64,000 nt of DNA, from contig CM038052.1 in NCBI GenBank assembly GCA_021397845.1, positions 131,569,854-131,633,853 on the forward strand. Reading direction: 5' to 3'. Within the stretch, counting starts at the first letter, position 1. Every line of letters starts with the position of its first letter. Shown here piece by piece: positions 44,733-56,184 of this stretch. A model generated the notes under the pieces. That model saw only the letters and a program-made list of their open reading frames with translations. It was not told the origin of the DNA and did not search any database. The DNA is from Areca catechu (taxonomy: Eukaryota; Streptophyta; Magnoliopsida; Arecales; Arecaceae). Position numbers and translations under genes: made by a program.

Positions 44733-45523
44733 TGGTAGGGACACCAGGATCAGATAGAGATCACTAGATCCCATATGGTTTAATTAGTCATGTGTCAAAG
44801 TTTTGAAAATTTTGTAATTAATTAAGATTGAGTCTTGTAATAAGTTGAGGTTGATTTGTCTCAACCCTCAACCTAGTCAATATTTTGAGTCCTGTACATT
44901 AGTTATGAGTCCAGTATAAGCTCAATTTTTGTATAAGAGAGGAGGTTACCTTATTTTAGAGTTCCTCCAGGCCATATCTAGGAGTTAGAGGCCACTACAT
45001 CAGATTATTGGATTTTGTGTGACACCACAGGCTCTAAGATGCCTTTAGGAGACCCTGATTCCTTCCAGATGTCCAGATTCCCTTGTAGATGCTAGAGTAT
45101 ATTTCCAGACCAGGGTATCCATGATTCCAGAGGTCCACCTGCATCCTAGCCCAAAGAAATTAAGCCCAGGTGCCAAGCTCAAGCCCTTAAGAAGGAAGAT
45201 ACCAGGGAATATTCTTGCTACCAGGCTACCAGGCCACCCTAGCTTCCAAATGCCCAAGCCCATGCACCCAAGTCCCTTTGGGCCGGCCCCTTGCTGCCCC
45301 TAGAAGCCCACATGCCCTCCTAGGCATTCTTGGAGGGTTGACCAAGTCCAAGCTCAAAAGGATTGTCCTTAAGTGAGAAGGAGAAGACTAGTCTAACATA
45401 GTTAGGATTCCAAGTTCTTTTAAGCTTTGTAATTCTAACATAGCTAGGAAAGGACATGTAATCTAACTAGAAAAAGGCTTGTTAACCTAAGTATAACCCT
45501 AGTTAGAGAGGGCATGGAAACTC

Positions 45524-45531
45524 TATAAATA
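45524..45531 (+). promoter_or_regulatory. TATA box of the solo LTR
   Basis: CTCTATAAATACC; chromovirus C begins at 45534, two bases after the TATA box. Confidence 0.55.
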
Positions 45532-45533
45532 CC

Positions 45534-46944
45534 TGATGGGGACATTGAGCCAGTTCAGATCCAGCCAGCCCAGATCTCGGTGCCAGCCCATCACGATTCT
45601 TGATGTATCATTTTATTATTTTATGGGTGTACGTGGGATTTGGGATATCTTCGAATCGAAGATCAGATTTTTTATTTCTTTAAGAGTTATCGGAATACTT
45701 AGTTGTTCCGATTATTTTGTGATTGTTTAGGATTTATCTTTATCGTTGTTGCTTTATTTAAGTATGTTTGCCATGAATAAGAAAATTAGCGAATGAATAT
45801 TTGAGAAAACAACAGGGTATATCCCGACTCCTCCCCCCTCTTCTTCCTTGTGCTACTTCTTCTTCCCGTTCTCTTCTTCTTCCCCCCTTCTCTCTCTTCT
45901 TCTCTGATCTCTTTCTCCGTCTCTTCTTGGATTTCTTTCTCTCTTATTCTATTCCGGCTAATCCCAAGTTCTCAGAGATTACAATCCCCTGTTAACCACT
46001 TCCTGATTACCAAACTCTCCCCGATCGTCATCAAAATACGAAGCACCGTCCGACCACCGTTCTCCCCCCGGATCTGCCCGACCGAAGCCCCAGATGCCGG
46101 ATCGGCCCCTCCGAAGCCGTCCCAACGTACGACCGGAGTCGAGCATGCCATCTGCCCCGACGCTGGACGGTCGCCCATCTCCTTGCTGCCGCCGTGTCCT
46201 CCACGACCGCCTCACGACCACAGCCGGACCGACTCCGCCTGTGCAAGCCATCGCCGGTGAGAGCCACCCCGCCACCGCCCGAAGCCCCTCTCCTCCGGTG
46301 CCTCCATTCTCCTGCGAACCCTCCCGCTGGTCTTCCGCCCGAAACCCCTTCCTTCCGCCCCATCCGCCGGCAACGCCAGCTGTCTCCGAGACCACCACCG
46401 GCCGATCCACCATCGTCGCCCAAAGTCGCCGCCAGCAAACCCGGCAGCATGGCCTTCGGCCTCCCCTCCCCCGTTTCTTGGTGTTGATCCATGGTGAAGG
46501 AGAAAAAAAAAATAGCACGAACGTGAAAGCATTCACGTTTGCTGCTGCCGACTTCTGCACTACACGACTCCCAGAGGCGCACGACGGTTCTCAAAATCTC
46601 ACGGATCTTAAGCACAGTTTTCAGAGCATTGTGGTTAAATTAAATTTTGTTTGATTTGGAATTCATTCGTTATTATTTTTTGGTGCCAGGTCCAACAGCT
46701 TCTGATCCACCTCGCTCATGAAATTTGTCGGATTTTGGACGACTTCAGGATGATCTCCCTCTTCCAAATTTCATGAGGTTCCGTGTTTTCGGGTGAGATC
46801 CATTTTGATAACCTGACCTAATTGATTGCTGGTTATTTTTATTTAATTAGATTTATTTAATTAATTGGACACCCTATCTAGAGATCGTTTCTTAACGATC
46901 AACGGTCCACCGGTCTTGGTATCAGAGCATACAGTCCCGCATCA
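45534..46944 (+). repeat. 5' LTR of chromovirus C (1411 bp) with embedded primer site
   Basis: TGATGGGGAC to TCCCGCATCA. Its pyrimidine-rich and then C-rich middle (45830-46480) gives open frames on both strands, none with a domain. TGGTATCAGAGC lies inside it at 46917-46928. Confidence 0.85.
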
Positions 46945-46947
46945 AAT

Positions 46948-46960
46948 TGGTATTAGAGCA
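46948..46960 (+). other. Primer binding site of chromovirus C (one mismatch)
   Basis: TGGTATTAGAGCA right after the LTR, with one mismatch to the initiator-Met site. The perfect site is 31 bases upstream inside the LTR. Confidence 0.75.
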
Positions 46961-47049
46961 ATAGGTTAGGTTAGGGTCAATTTCAATTTTGCATAACAAC
47001 TAGGTCAGGAATCAAGTATCAATAAGAACATTCTTCCTTAGATAACAAA

Positions 47050-48180
47050 ATGGATCCCAGTTTAGAAGCTGCCCTTCAAGTAATCATGGGTAGACTCGAA
47101 AAAATTGACAGCAAGTTGGATCTTTAGATGCCAGGGTATTAACTCTTGAAGAGGAATGACTAGTGAACACCAATTACCCTATTAGGAACTCTTCATCAAG
47201 AGTTACAGATCCTAGAGTTCCAGATCCTAGAGACCCTAGAGACCCTAGAGACCGAAATGACTACCTAGATTATGATGGTGGTCGTACTCAAATCCTTCGA
47301 CCTGACCCTAGGGATCGACATGATTATCCAGGTAATCATCCAACACTTAGGCCTTATCACAACCCAATTGATCAAGATGAACGAATCATGAGGAGTATTA
47401 AGGTTGACGCCCCAAGTTTTGTAGGTCACCTGGACCCCAAAGAATATATTGACTGGGAAGCTGATATGGGCCATTACTTCTCCTGGTATGATATGTCTGA
47501 GGATAGAAAAGTTAGGTTTGCCCAAATGAGATTGTTAGGTCAAGCAAAGCTATATTGGCACAATGTCCAGAGGTTAGCCATTCATAGGAGACAGGACCCT
47601 GTTGGAACATGGGATGAGATAAAGGATAAGCTTCGAGAGAAGTATCTTCCTGCATCTTATCAACAGCGACTTTTGGACGAATGGCAAAGGTTACCCCAGG
47701 GAACTGGACTTGTAAATGATTACATCGATAAATTGATGAATACCTTATGCGATGTAATGTGCGTGAAGACCCATCTGTCACTTTATCCCGGTTTAGAGCT
47801 GGTCTGAGAGTGGATATCCAAAAGGAATTGTTTTTGAGAGAAGTTTATAGTCTAGAGAAAGCATATCAATTAGCTCAAGACTATGAAAAGATTTCTGCAA
47901 ATGTCTATCACTCGTAGATCTGAACTTTCTAGACTAGGAATTTTAGGTCCAAGGCCTAGCATGAACCAAGCCCCGACTGGTCCACAACCTGACATTAGTC
48001 AGACCCCTGGTAGTCGACCCCCAGAGATGACAAAGGAAAGGGATTATAGGAGAAACTTCCCGTGGAAGTAGCTCTAAATCCATTGCTTTAGATGTAATGG
48101 GACAGGTCATGTAGCTAGCCAATGTCCATCTGGAACCTTGCATATAGGGACACTGAAGAATAAGAAATCTAGGTGATGTC
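47050..48180 (+). pseudogene. Chromovirus C gag with zinc knuckle (broken)
   Basis: ATG at 47050 (MDPSLEAALQVIMGRLEKID), a stop after about 26 codons, then a long frame 47163-47807 with DRNDYLDYDGG-type linkers, IKVDAPSFVGHLDPKEYIDW, GQAKLYWHNVQRL and WDEIKDKLREKYLPASYQQR, the chromovirus capsid core. After a frameshift near 47760 it continues to about 47910. The zinc knuckle CFRCNGTGHVASQCP (48084-48125) is complete. The capsid core is the best preserved gypsy frame in the window. Confidence 0.8.
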
Positions 48181-48265
48181 CTTGAAGAAGAAGTTTACAC
48201 TGCTAACCCAGGATTAGCCGATGCCTACGAAGAACAAGACCATGAGGTTAGAGCTGAAAACAATT

Positions 48266-48656
48266 AGGAGTTAATTTGATTAATAATTTGGATCTAATTG
48301 AATATAAAGAACCAGCATTGACACCTGGTGATGTATTTGAGCCTGCATTCTTTGAGAGTGATCCTCCTCTTGAGAGTCTACCTTTCCAAAAGAGAGGAAA
48401 ACACGATGTGATTGAACGAATTTTGGACGAGAAGATCAAGTCTTCAAGAAGTCAAAATTGCTATCGCTACCTGGTTCACTGGCAAGGCAGACCGAAGTCA
48501 GAGGACTCTTGGATTACTGAAGAGGAGCTGCAGAACATTGATCCAAATTTATTTGAGCACCTCCAGCCTGACTCGACAGAGTCGAGTTCTCCCCGCCACA
48601 GGGGCAATGATGGGGACATTGAGCCAGTTCAGATCCAGCCAGTCCAGACCCCCAGC
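48266..48656 (+). pseudogene. Chromovirus C integrase tail and chromodomain
   Basis: The frame from 48276 reads NNLDLIEYKEPALTPGD, the last part of an integrase, then the chromodomain: VIERILDEKIKSS, YRYLVHWQGRPKSEDSWITE, NIDPNLFEHLQ. Open without stops through the end of the domain. Directly upstream there is no pol sequence, so the deletion junction is near 48266. The open frame runs on into the 3' LTR. Confidence 0.85.
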
Positions 48657-50042
48657 CTAGATCTCGGTGCCAGCCCATCACGATTCTTGATGTATCATTT
48701 TATTATTTTATGGGTGTACGTGGGATTTGGGATATCTCCGAATCGAAGATCAGATTTTTTATTTCTTTAAGAGTTATCGAATTACTTAGTCATTCTGATT
48801 ATTTTGTGATTGTTTAGGATTTATCTTATCGTTGTTGCTTTATTTAAGGTATGTTTGCCATGAATAAGAAAATTAGCGAATGAATATTTGAGAAAATAAT
48901 AGGGTATATCCCGACTCCTCCCCCCTCTTTTTCTTGTTCTACTTCTTCTTCCCGTTCTCTTCTTCTTCCCCTTCTCTCTCTCTTCTTCTCTGATCTCTTT
49001 CTCCGTCTCTCTCTTGGATTTCTTTCTCCCTTATTTCTATTCCCGCTAATCCCAAGTTCTCAGAGATTACAATCCCCTGTTAACCACTTCCCGATTACCA
49101 AACTCTCCCCATGATTGTCGTCAACATCCGAAGCATCGTCCAACCACCGTTCTCCCCCGGGATCTGCCCAACCGAAGCCCCGAGATGCCAGATCGGCCCC
49201 TCCGAAGCCGTCCCAACGTACGGCCGGAGCTGAGCGTCCCATCTGCCCCGACGCCGGACGGTCACTCATCTCCTTGCTGTCGCCGTGTCCTCGACGACCG
49301 TTGCATGACCACAGCCGGACCGACTCCGCCTGTGCAAGCCATCGCTGGTGAGAGCCACCCCGCCACCGCTCGAAGCCCCTCTCCTCCGGTGCCTCCATTC
49401 TCCCGCGAACCCTCCCGCTGGTCTTCCGCCCGAAGCCCCTTCCTTCCGCCCCATCCGCCGGCATCGCCAGCTATCTCCGAGACCACCGCCGACCGATCCG
49501 CCATCGTTGCCCAAAGTCACCATCGGCGAACCTGGCCGCATGGCCTTCGGCCTCCCCTCCCCTGTTTCTTGGTGTTGATCCGTGGTGAAGGAGAAAAAAA
49601 AAAAAACAGAACGTGAAAGCATTCATGTTCGCTGCTGCCGACTTTTGCACCGCATGACTCCCAGAGGTGCACGGTTCTCAAAATCTCATGGATCTCAAAG
49701 CATAATTTTCAGAGTATTATGGTTAAATTAAATTTTGTTTGATTTGGAATTCATTCATTATTTATTTTTTTGGTGTTCCAGGTCCAATGGCTTTTGATCC
49801 ACCTCGCTCATGAACTATTGGTCCGGATTTGGACGACTTCAGGATGATCTCCCTCTTCCAATTTCGTGAGGTTTCATGTTTTCGGGTGAGATCCATTTTG
49901 ATAACCTGACCCAATTGATTGCTGGTTATTTTATTTAATTAGATTTAATTTAATTAAATTGGACACCATAATCTAGAGATCGTTTCTTAACGATCAATGG
50001 TCCGACATCGGTCTTGGTATCAGAGCGTACAATCCCGCATCA
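48608..50042 (+). repeat. 3' LTR of chromovirus C (1435 bp)
   Basis: Partner of 45534-46944; preceded by a purine-rich ACAGGGGCAA. It contains the same embedded TGGTATCAGAGC at 50015-50026. Confidence 0.85.
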
Positions 50043-50800
50043 ATATCCCACCCCTCCTCCTCTTGTAATCATCTCTTTCTTATGAATACAACTTACTGAA
50101 ATTTTGTGATATTGCCTTGTGTTGGGTGTTCTAGTGTGGTTCTCTTATTCTTGTGTGCTCTCCTTGTGTTCCCGGATTGAAACTCTGCTGTCCTAGCTTC
50201 CATCTGCATCTTTGGAGATCAGTCATGCCCAGAGGAAGATGCCTCAGCTGCTACCCCAATCAAGCAACTGCTTCTTCCTCGGGACATCTACACCTAAACC
50301 TAGTTCTTTCCATTCTAACCCTAGTTTTTATTCCTTTGTTTAATTGCTATTTTGATTGACCCCTGATGCTTGCAGGATCCCCGAGATGTTTCACCTCCCT
50401 AGAGGAGGCTTTCCTTACCTTCAGACCGGGTCTAGATCAGCCATCTGATTCAAGGAACTGAAGCTTCTTCATCTAGGCTCTAATTAGAGTGTGAGTGATC
50501 CCTTCTATTGCAAATTTTCAATCACTGACTGGTAAGAAACCTTTCCTTCTCTAAATTTCTGATTTAATGAAGATAAGCTATCCTAAACTGGGAGTTTCTC
50601 AACTCTCGGTCCTGGGTATTTATTATATTGCATGAGTCTTTGCGATCATGATGATTCTTAGAATTGCTGAATATCTTGCTAGTCTTTACTTTACTTTTGA
50701 AAAATTAGCCTACAAACCTAAAATTATAAAAATCATAAAAAAACTAGTTTACTATTTTTCCTGCATATTTAGCATTTTTAAATTGTCCCGCATCATAGTA

Positions 50801-51480
50801 GATCTTAATGATTTAGCTATGTCAAGCAATACAAGTCTTGTGGCAGTGAATGATAAGAGCAAAAAATCAAGTCTACTATGGCATATACATCTTGGACATG
50901 CTAGTATGGATACTATTGCAAAGCTTATTTCAAAAGATTTGGTTAAAGGTCTGTCAAAGTTTAAAGTAATTTTGATTATATTTGTGATGTATGCAAATTA
51001 GGAAAGCAAGTGAGAGAGTTTTAAATCAAAGAATATTGTTTCTACTTCTAGACCTTTAAAGCTACTTCATATGGATCTCTTTGGACCTACTAGGATAACA
51101 AGCCTAGGTGGTATGAAGTATGATCTTGTGATTGTAGATGATTTTTCAAGATACACTTGGATTTTATTCATTGTACATAAGAGAGACTTTTAAAGCATTT
51201 AAAAAGTTTTACAAAAGAGTTTCAAATTTGAAAAATCTTTATGTTATTTCTATTTGTAGTGATCATTGTATGAAATTTGAAAATCAATATTTTGATCACT
51301 TTTGTACAAAGCATGGTATTGATCACAACTTCTCCCTCCTCTCGAACATCATAGCAAAATGGTGTTATAGAGAGAAAATGCAAAATAATACTCAAAAAAA
51401 TGCTAAATCCATATCCGAATAAAACTTTGGAAGAAATGTCCAAACAATGCTTTGTGAGGAAATCTTCCAAAATACTTTTG
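50801..51480 (+). pseudogene. Copia-2 pre-integrase and integrase (broken)
   Basis: Resumes from 44732: DLNDLAMSSN, SLLWHIHLGHASMDTIAKLI with the zinc-binding histidines, then LLHMDLFGPTRITSLGG, YDLVIVDDFSRYTW with the first catalytic aspartate and ICSDHCMKFENQYFDHFC with the second. A frameshift near 51180 and a stop at 51420 follow; the third acidic residue falls near WCYREKMQ and is not clear. Confidence 0.75.
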
Positions 51481-52069
51481 GACGGAAGCTGTAAATACTG
51501 CTTGCTATATTTTAATAGAGTTTTGATTAGACATATTATAAGAAAACCCTTATGAACCGTGGAACAATAGAAAGCCTAATATTAACTATTTTCATGTTTT
51601 TGGTTCAAATGTTTTGTTCTCAATAATGATAAAGATAATCTTGGTAAGTTTGATGCAAAATCCGATGAGACTATATTTCTTGGATATTCTATAAATAGTA
51701 AAGCATATCGAGTTTTCAATAAAAGAACTTTAACTGTGGAAGAATCAATCTATGTTGTTTTTAATGAAATTGACATGACATCTTCTAGAAAAGAAGATTA
51801 TGCTGCTAATGATGCAGTACACTTGAACATGGACTAAAAGACATGACTATCAAAGATAAGCATACAAGTGAACAACTTGAAGAAATGGTAAGCAAAGATC
51901 ATGAAGATACCTAAAGAATGGATATATGTACAGTCACATCCTAAAGAACTTATTATAGGAGATCCATCACAAGGTGTTAGAACTAGAGCTTCACATAAGG
52001 ATGCACATGATTTGATTACTTTTGTATCTTATGTAGAACCACACATCATATAAGAAGCTGAAACCGACC
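51480..52069 (+). pseudogene. Copia-2 integrase C-terminal and linker region (broken)
   Basis: Fragments such as KFDAKSDETIFLGYSINSKA and YRVFNKRTLTVEESIYVVFN (51648-51790) are the usual integrase-to-RT linker of copia elements. Stops split it. Confidence 0.65.
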
Positions 52070-53547
52070 CTAATTGGATGTTAGCTATGCATGATGAGCT
52101 AAACCAATTTAGGGGAAATAATGTTTGGACACTTGTAGAAAGACCAAATGACTACCCTGTTATAGGTACTAGATGGATTTATAGGAACAAGCTAGATAAG
52201 CAAGGTAATGTAATTAAGACAAGGCTAGACTGGTAGCTCAAGGTTACAATAAAGAAGAAAGAATAGATTTTGATGAGACCTATGCACCAGTAGCTAGGCT
52301 AGAAGCTATTAGATTATGCTTGGCATATGCATGTTTTATGAACTTTAAATTATTTCAAATGGATATAAAGAGTGCTTTTCTAAATGATTTCTATCTGAAG
52401 AAGTTTTTATGGAACAACCACCTAGTTTTATCGATCATACTTTTTCAAATCATGTTTTCAAGTTGAATAAAGCTTTATATGATCTTAAACAGACACCTAG
52501 AGCCTGGTATGACAGATTAAGCAAGTTTTTGCTTGAAAATGATTTGTAAGAGGTAGTATTGATACTACTTGTTTATTCAAAAGAAAAATAATGATATTTT
52601 GGTTGTTCAAATTTATGTTGATGATATAATATTTGGATCTACTAATGAATCTTTATGCCAGATTTTGCTAAGTTAATGCAGGGTGAATTCGAAATGAGTT
52701 TAATGGTTGAGCTAAGCTACTTCCTCGGTCTTCAATAAATAATCAAAGGAAGGAATTCTAATCAACTAAGCCAAATATATTAAGGAGATTATCAAAAAGT
52801 TTGGCATAGAATCAAGCAAAGAAGTTGGAACACCCATGAGTCCTGCATGCAGACTTGATAAAGATGAAAATGGCACAATTGTTGATCAAAAATTGTATAG
52901 AGGTATGATTGGATCTCTACTTAATTTAACTGCCAGTAACCTGATATATATTTAGTGTTTGTATGTGTGCATGTTTTCAATCAAATCCAAAAGAATCACA
53001 CATTATTGCTGTTAAAAGAATCATTAAGTATCTTAAAGGCACATGTAATATAGGATTATGGTATTCCAAGCATTCATCTTTAAAGTTAATTAGCTATTTT
53101 GATGTTGATTATGGTGGCTGAAAGATTGATAGAAAGAGCACCAGTGGCACTTGTCAATTTCTAGGTGTCAACTTGATTTCATGGCACTGCCGTAAACATA
53201 ACTCTATAGCACTGTCTACTGCTGAGGTAGAATATATGGCACGGGCTGTTGTGCACAAGTATTATGGATCAAGTAATAGCTAGAAGATTATGGTGTTATC
53301 TAGCCTAAGATTCCTGTTAAATGTGATAACACAGTACTATTAATTTATCTAAAAATCTAATTCAGCATCTAGAACAAAGCATATAGAAATTAGATATCAT
53401 TTCATTAGAGATCATATTTTGAATAATGTTGTAGAATTTGAATTTGTGCCTACAGAAAATCAACTTGTTAATATTTTCACCAAACTTCTTAGCCAAGATA
53501 GATTTGAAAAGATTAGAGGTGAGTTAGGTCTATGTGACCCATACTAA
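52070..53547 (+). pseudogene. Copia-2 reverse transcriptase and RNase H (broken)
   Basis: RT opening WMLAMHDELNQFRGNNVWTL and GTRWIYRNKLDKQGNVIKTR; the polymerase box is present as IYVDDIIFGS in shifted frame near 52608-52640. RNase H pieces: HIIAVKRIIKYLKGTCNIGL, DVDYGG, RKSTSGTCQFLGVNLISWHC, IALSTAEVEYMA, RTKHIEIRYHFIRDHI and the end QDRFEKIRGELGLCDPY, stop 53545-53547. At least ten stops or frameshifts, but the order is complete. Confidence 0.8.
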
Positions 53548-53799
53548 GAGTATTGACCTAATTTTTCAAAAATAAGGTAAAATTATCTATACTTGTCAAA
53601 ATTCACTTTAGAGCTAATGACCACTTCATCTAGTGCTAAGTTACATATTAAATTTTTCTTTTTAAACTTTTGAACTTTAACCTTCATTTTGCTTAAGCCG
53701 ACTTTTGGAAACCCCTGTTCTATCGAGCCGACTCGAAGGTCGGGCTTAAACATTTTAAATAGGGTTATGTAGGTTTTGAAATTCATTTTCTTTCCACTT

Positions 53800-55466
53800 T
53801 TCTATATTCTACTCCAACCACTTCCTCTTCCAAACTTAAGAAAAATACTAGAACCCCTCCAAACCTCAAATCCAAGCAAGATGGTCCTAGGAAGGCTATA
53901 GGGAAGAGAGCAAAAAGGGTTGTGTGGATAGTCACGGAGGAAAGAAGAACAAAAAGGAGACTAGACACTTCATATCCCACGGACAAGCAACAAATGAGTA
54001 GCAAGAAGCACCAGAAGCCCCAAGGCAAGTCATTCGTATGGGAAACAGGAAAGTTACTCCTGGAAGATGTGTGGATTTTACTTTTCTTGAACGAGAAAAC
54101 CTAAGAGTAGGGGAATGGCTTATTGCTCAAGGGTGGAAATCATTTTGCATGATAGATTTACAGATATTTCCACCTTAGTAAGGCAATTTTTTGAAAATCT
54201 ATCTTTGGGTACTTTTCATGTGGAATCTATAGTTAAGGGCAAACACATTATGGTAAATGAGCAAAAACTAAGCAACATTCTTCAGATTCCCAAGGAAGGG
54301 GAAAGTTTCTTGGTATTGAAAGAGAAGCAGAAGACTTTGAGAATAATCTTAGAAAGGAATGATGTTTCTAGAGTTGTGCATGTTAGGGCAAACCAACTAT
54401 CTTTGGAGATGAGATTAATTCACAATATTATTAGCCGTATATTCCTACCCAGAACTGGAAGGTTTGACTAGGTAAGTGAGAGAGATCTTATATTTATGAG
54501 ATGTTTGAATGAGAGGGAGGCCCTCAACTTGCCCTACATCATGATATCACAGATGCGGGAAGCAGCTCTCAGGGCATGAGCTTGTCTTCCTTATGGTATG
54601 ATTTTTACACTTCTTTCTCAGGATGCCGAGGTGGACTTATCTGGTGAGGACAGTAGACCTCTGCTACATACTGACAGATATAATATAAAGTTCTTGAGCA
54701 GAATGGGATTTTTGAAAGTAGATGGACAGTGGATCAGGAAGACTTCCAGGCTACCAGCTATACATTCTGGTGGGGAGTCAGATGAGGATGACCAGATTGG
54801 TCAGGCAAAGGGCACTGAGGCAGAGTTACCGACTAATGAGGCTGGACCTTTTGGGCCAGCACCTTCTACACCTCATTCACCTGTAAGAGGATATGCTTCT
54901 GGTGGTTTGGGAGATGATCGGTGGTTGCAGCTTATCTTGGAGGAGCTCTCTACTCTGCAGCGAGGTAGGGCAGAGACTGATGTCAGGATAGTGACTCTTT
55001 AGACTGAGATGCGAGATGGCTTTTAGCATATATTATCAGTTCTTCAGTAGATCAGTACAGCTAGCGAATCAGCACCTCCTCCACCTTCAGCAGGACCAGA
55101 TGATCTTGATGCTGACTGTGCACAGGGAGAGACTGAGCATTCCACTGACACTCAGGTTGCAGTTACTCCTACTGTTGGGCATGGTACTGGCACTCAAGGA
55201 TAGAGCACTGGCATATCAGACACTCTAATGACTTAAATTTTATTGAGCACCAACACCTTAGCCTTGTCTGATCCTCCTGTGCGACCTACACCATCTTGAT
55301 CTCTTTAGAACCTCCAACCAAATCTAGACCTAGAGTTTCTAAACCCTTTGCTCCTGTTAAGACTAGACTTAGGTATCTTAGACCTAGGTTTCCTAAATTT
55401 AGACCTGCACCCGGCATTTAAGAGATTGGCTCTTCTTCTAGTGATGACGAGCCTAGTCCTTTTTGA
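53800..55466 (+). pseudogene. Copia-2 extra ORF in env position (broken)
   Basis: Reads with frame changes: a basic start (DGPRKAIGKRAKRVVW), CVDFTFLERENLRVGEWLIA, FFENLSLGTFHVESIVKGKH, MRLIHNIISRIFLPRTGRFD, LNLPYIMISQM, PYGMIFTLLSQDAEVDLSGE, then an acidic and proline-rich tail ending SSSSDDEPSPF, stop 55464-55466. It resembles the plant transposon protein family found between pol and LTR in SIRE-type copia elements (and in the Pfam family Transposase_32). No transmembrane segment is seen, so calling it an envelope protein would go too far. Frameshift near 54100, stops at 54471 and 54578. Confidence 0.7.
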
Positions 55467-56170
55467 CCATTAGGACTTTATTTTTCTGCATTAGAACTTT
55501 ATTTCTCTTGTATGTGATACAATTTGTTGTGTTGTAGCACTTTTGTAAGTATCACATTCTGTATTGACGGTCAGTATATATATATATCTTTTAAAAGTTT
55601 TATGTTTTGATTGATGCTTGTGAAAGAATGTTATCTATAAAACTTGTATATTTTGTTGATGACAAAAAGGGGGAGAAGAGCATGAAATGTAAAAGAGAAA
55701 TAAAGAAGAGCATGAAAATGTGAAAGAAAATGGAGAAGAGCATGAAAATGAAAGAGAATGAAAATAAGATGAAAGCTGAAAATGAGAAAAATGAGAAGAC
55801 ATGAAGTGTATTGACATACCTTTTAATTCTATTATATGAGAAAGGGGAGAATCTATGAAAAGCATTTATTGAGATTTCTTTCAAATATCAAGTGAAAATT
55901 CTCCTGACTAAAGTTGAAAATTGTATGTGATGATTAGTACACAATTGATACTTGCTTATAGCTTTAGTGCATCACTAATATAGCAATTTATTTGCCTTGA
56001 TACATGCTGATACGGTATTTTGATACTAAGTCATTTCAATACTTGATACTTCAATTGTTTTGATACACACTACCTTGAATACACCTTGATACATGTATAT
56101 GGTACGTAGTAATCATTACAGGTAATTGTAAAGTATTTAAACCTTTTCATGTCCAATATTTATCATCATC
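55467..56170 (+). other. Copia-2 3' untranslated region with inner polypurine tract
   Basis: GACAAAAAGGGGGAGAAGAG at 55661-55680 is the inner polypurine tract typical of SIRE elements, followed by GAAAATG/GAGAAG-rich repeats (55680-55810). No gene. Confidence 0.6.
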
Positions 56171-56184
56171 AAAAGGGGAAAGAT
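56171..56184 (+). other. Polypurine tract of copia-2
   Basis: AAAAGGGGAAAGAT directly before the 3' LTR start TGTTGACCCC. Confidence 0.8.

Larger units (their letters stand above)
45534..50042 (+). mobile_element. Chromovirus C: internally deleted plus-strand element in the solo LTR
   Basis: LTRs 45534-46944 and 48608-50042 enclose 1663 bp that hold gag with zinc knuckle (47050-48180) and then directly integrase tail with chromodomain (48266-48600). Flanks ATACC (45529-45533) and ATATC (50043-50047) are a one-mismatch target duplication. Same plan as chromovirus B: no protease, RT, RNase H or integrase core. Confidence 0.85.
44733..50795 (+). mobile_element. Solo LTR (about 1.55 kb) in copia-2 pol, split by chromovirus C
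   Basis: Target duplication TAGTA at 44728-44732 and 50796-50800. The LTR starts TGGTAGGGAC and ends GTCCCGCATCA. Its two parts (44733-45533 and 50043-50795) contain no internal element sequence, only the inserted chromovirus C. TATAAATA at 45524-45531. It arose by recombination between two LTRs, or the rest was lost. Family: LTR ends like those of the chromoviruses here. Confidence 0.75.

Noticed and set aside
45850..46654. Long proline/arginine-rich open frames on both strands
   Set aside because: They lie within the 5' LTR of chromovirus C and recur, with changed frames, in the 3' LTR; C-rich composition removes stops.
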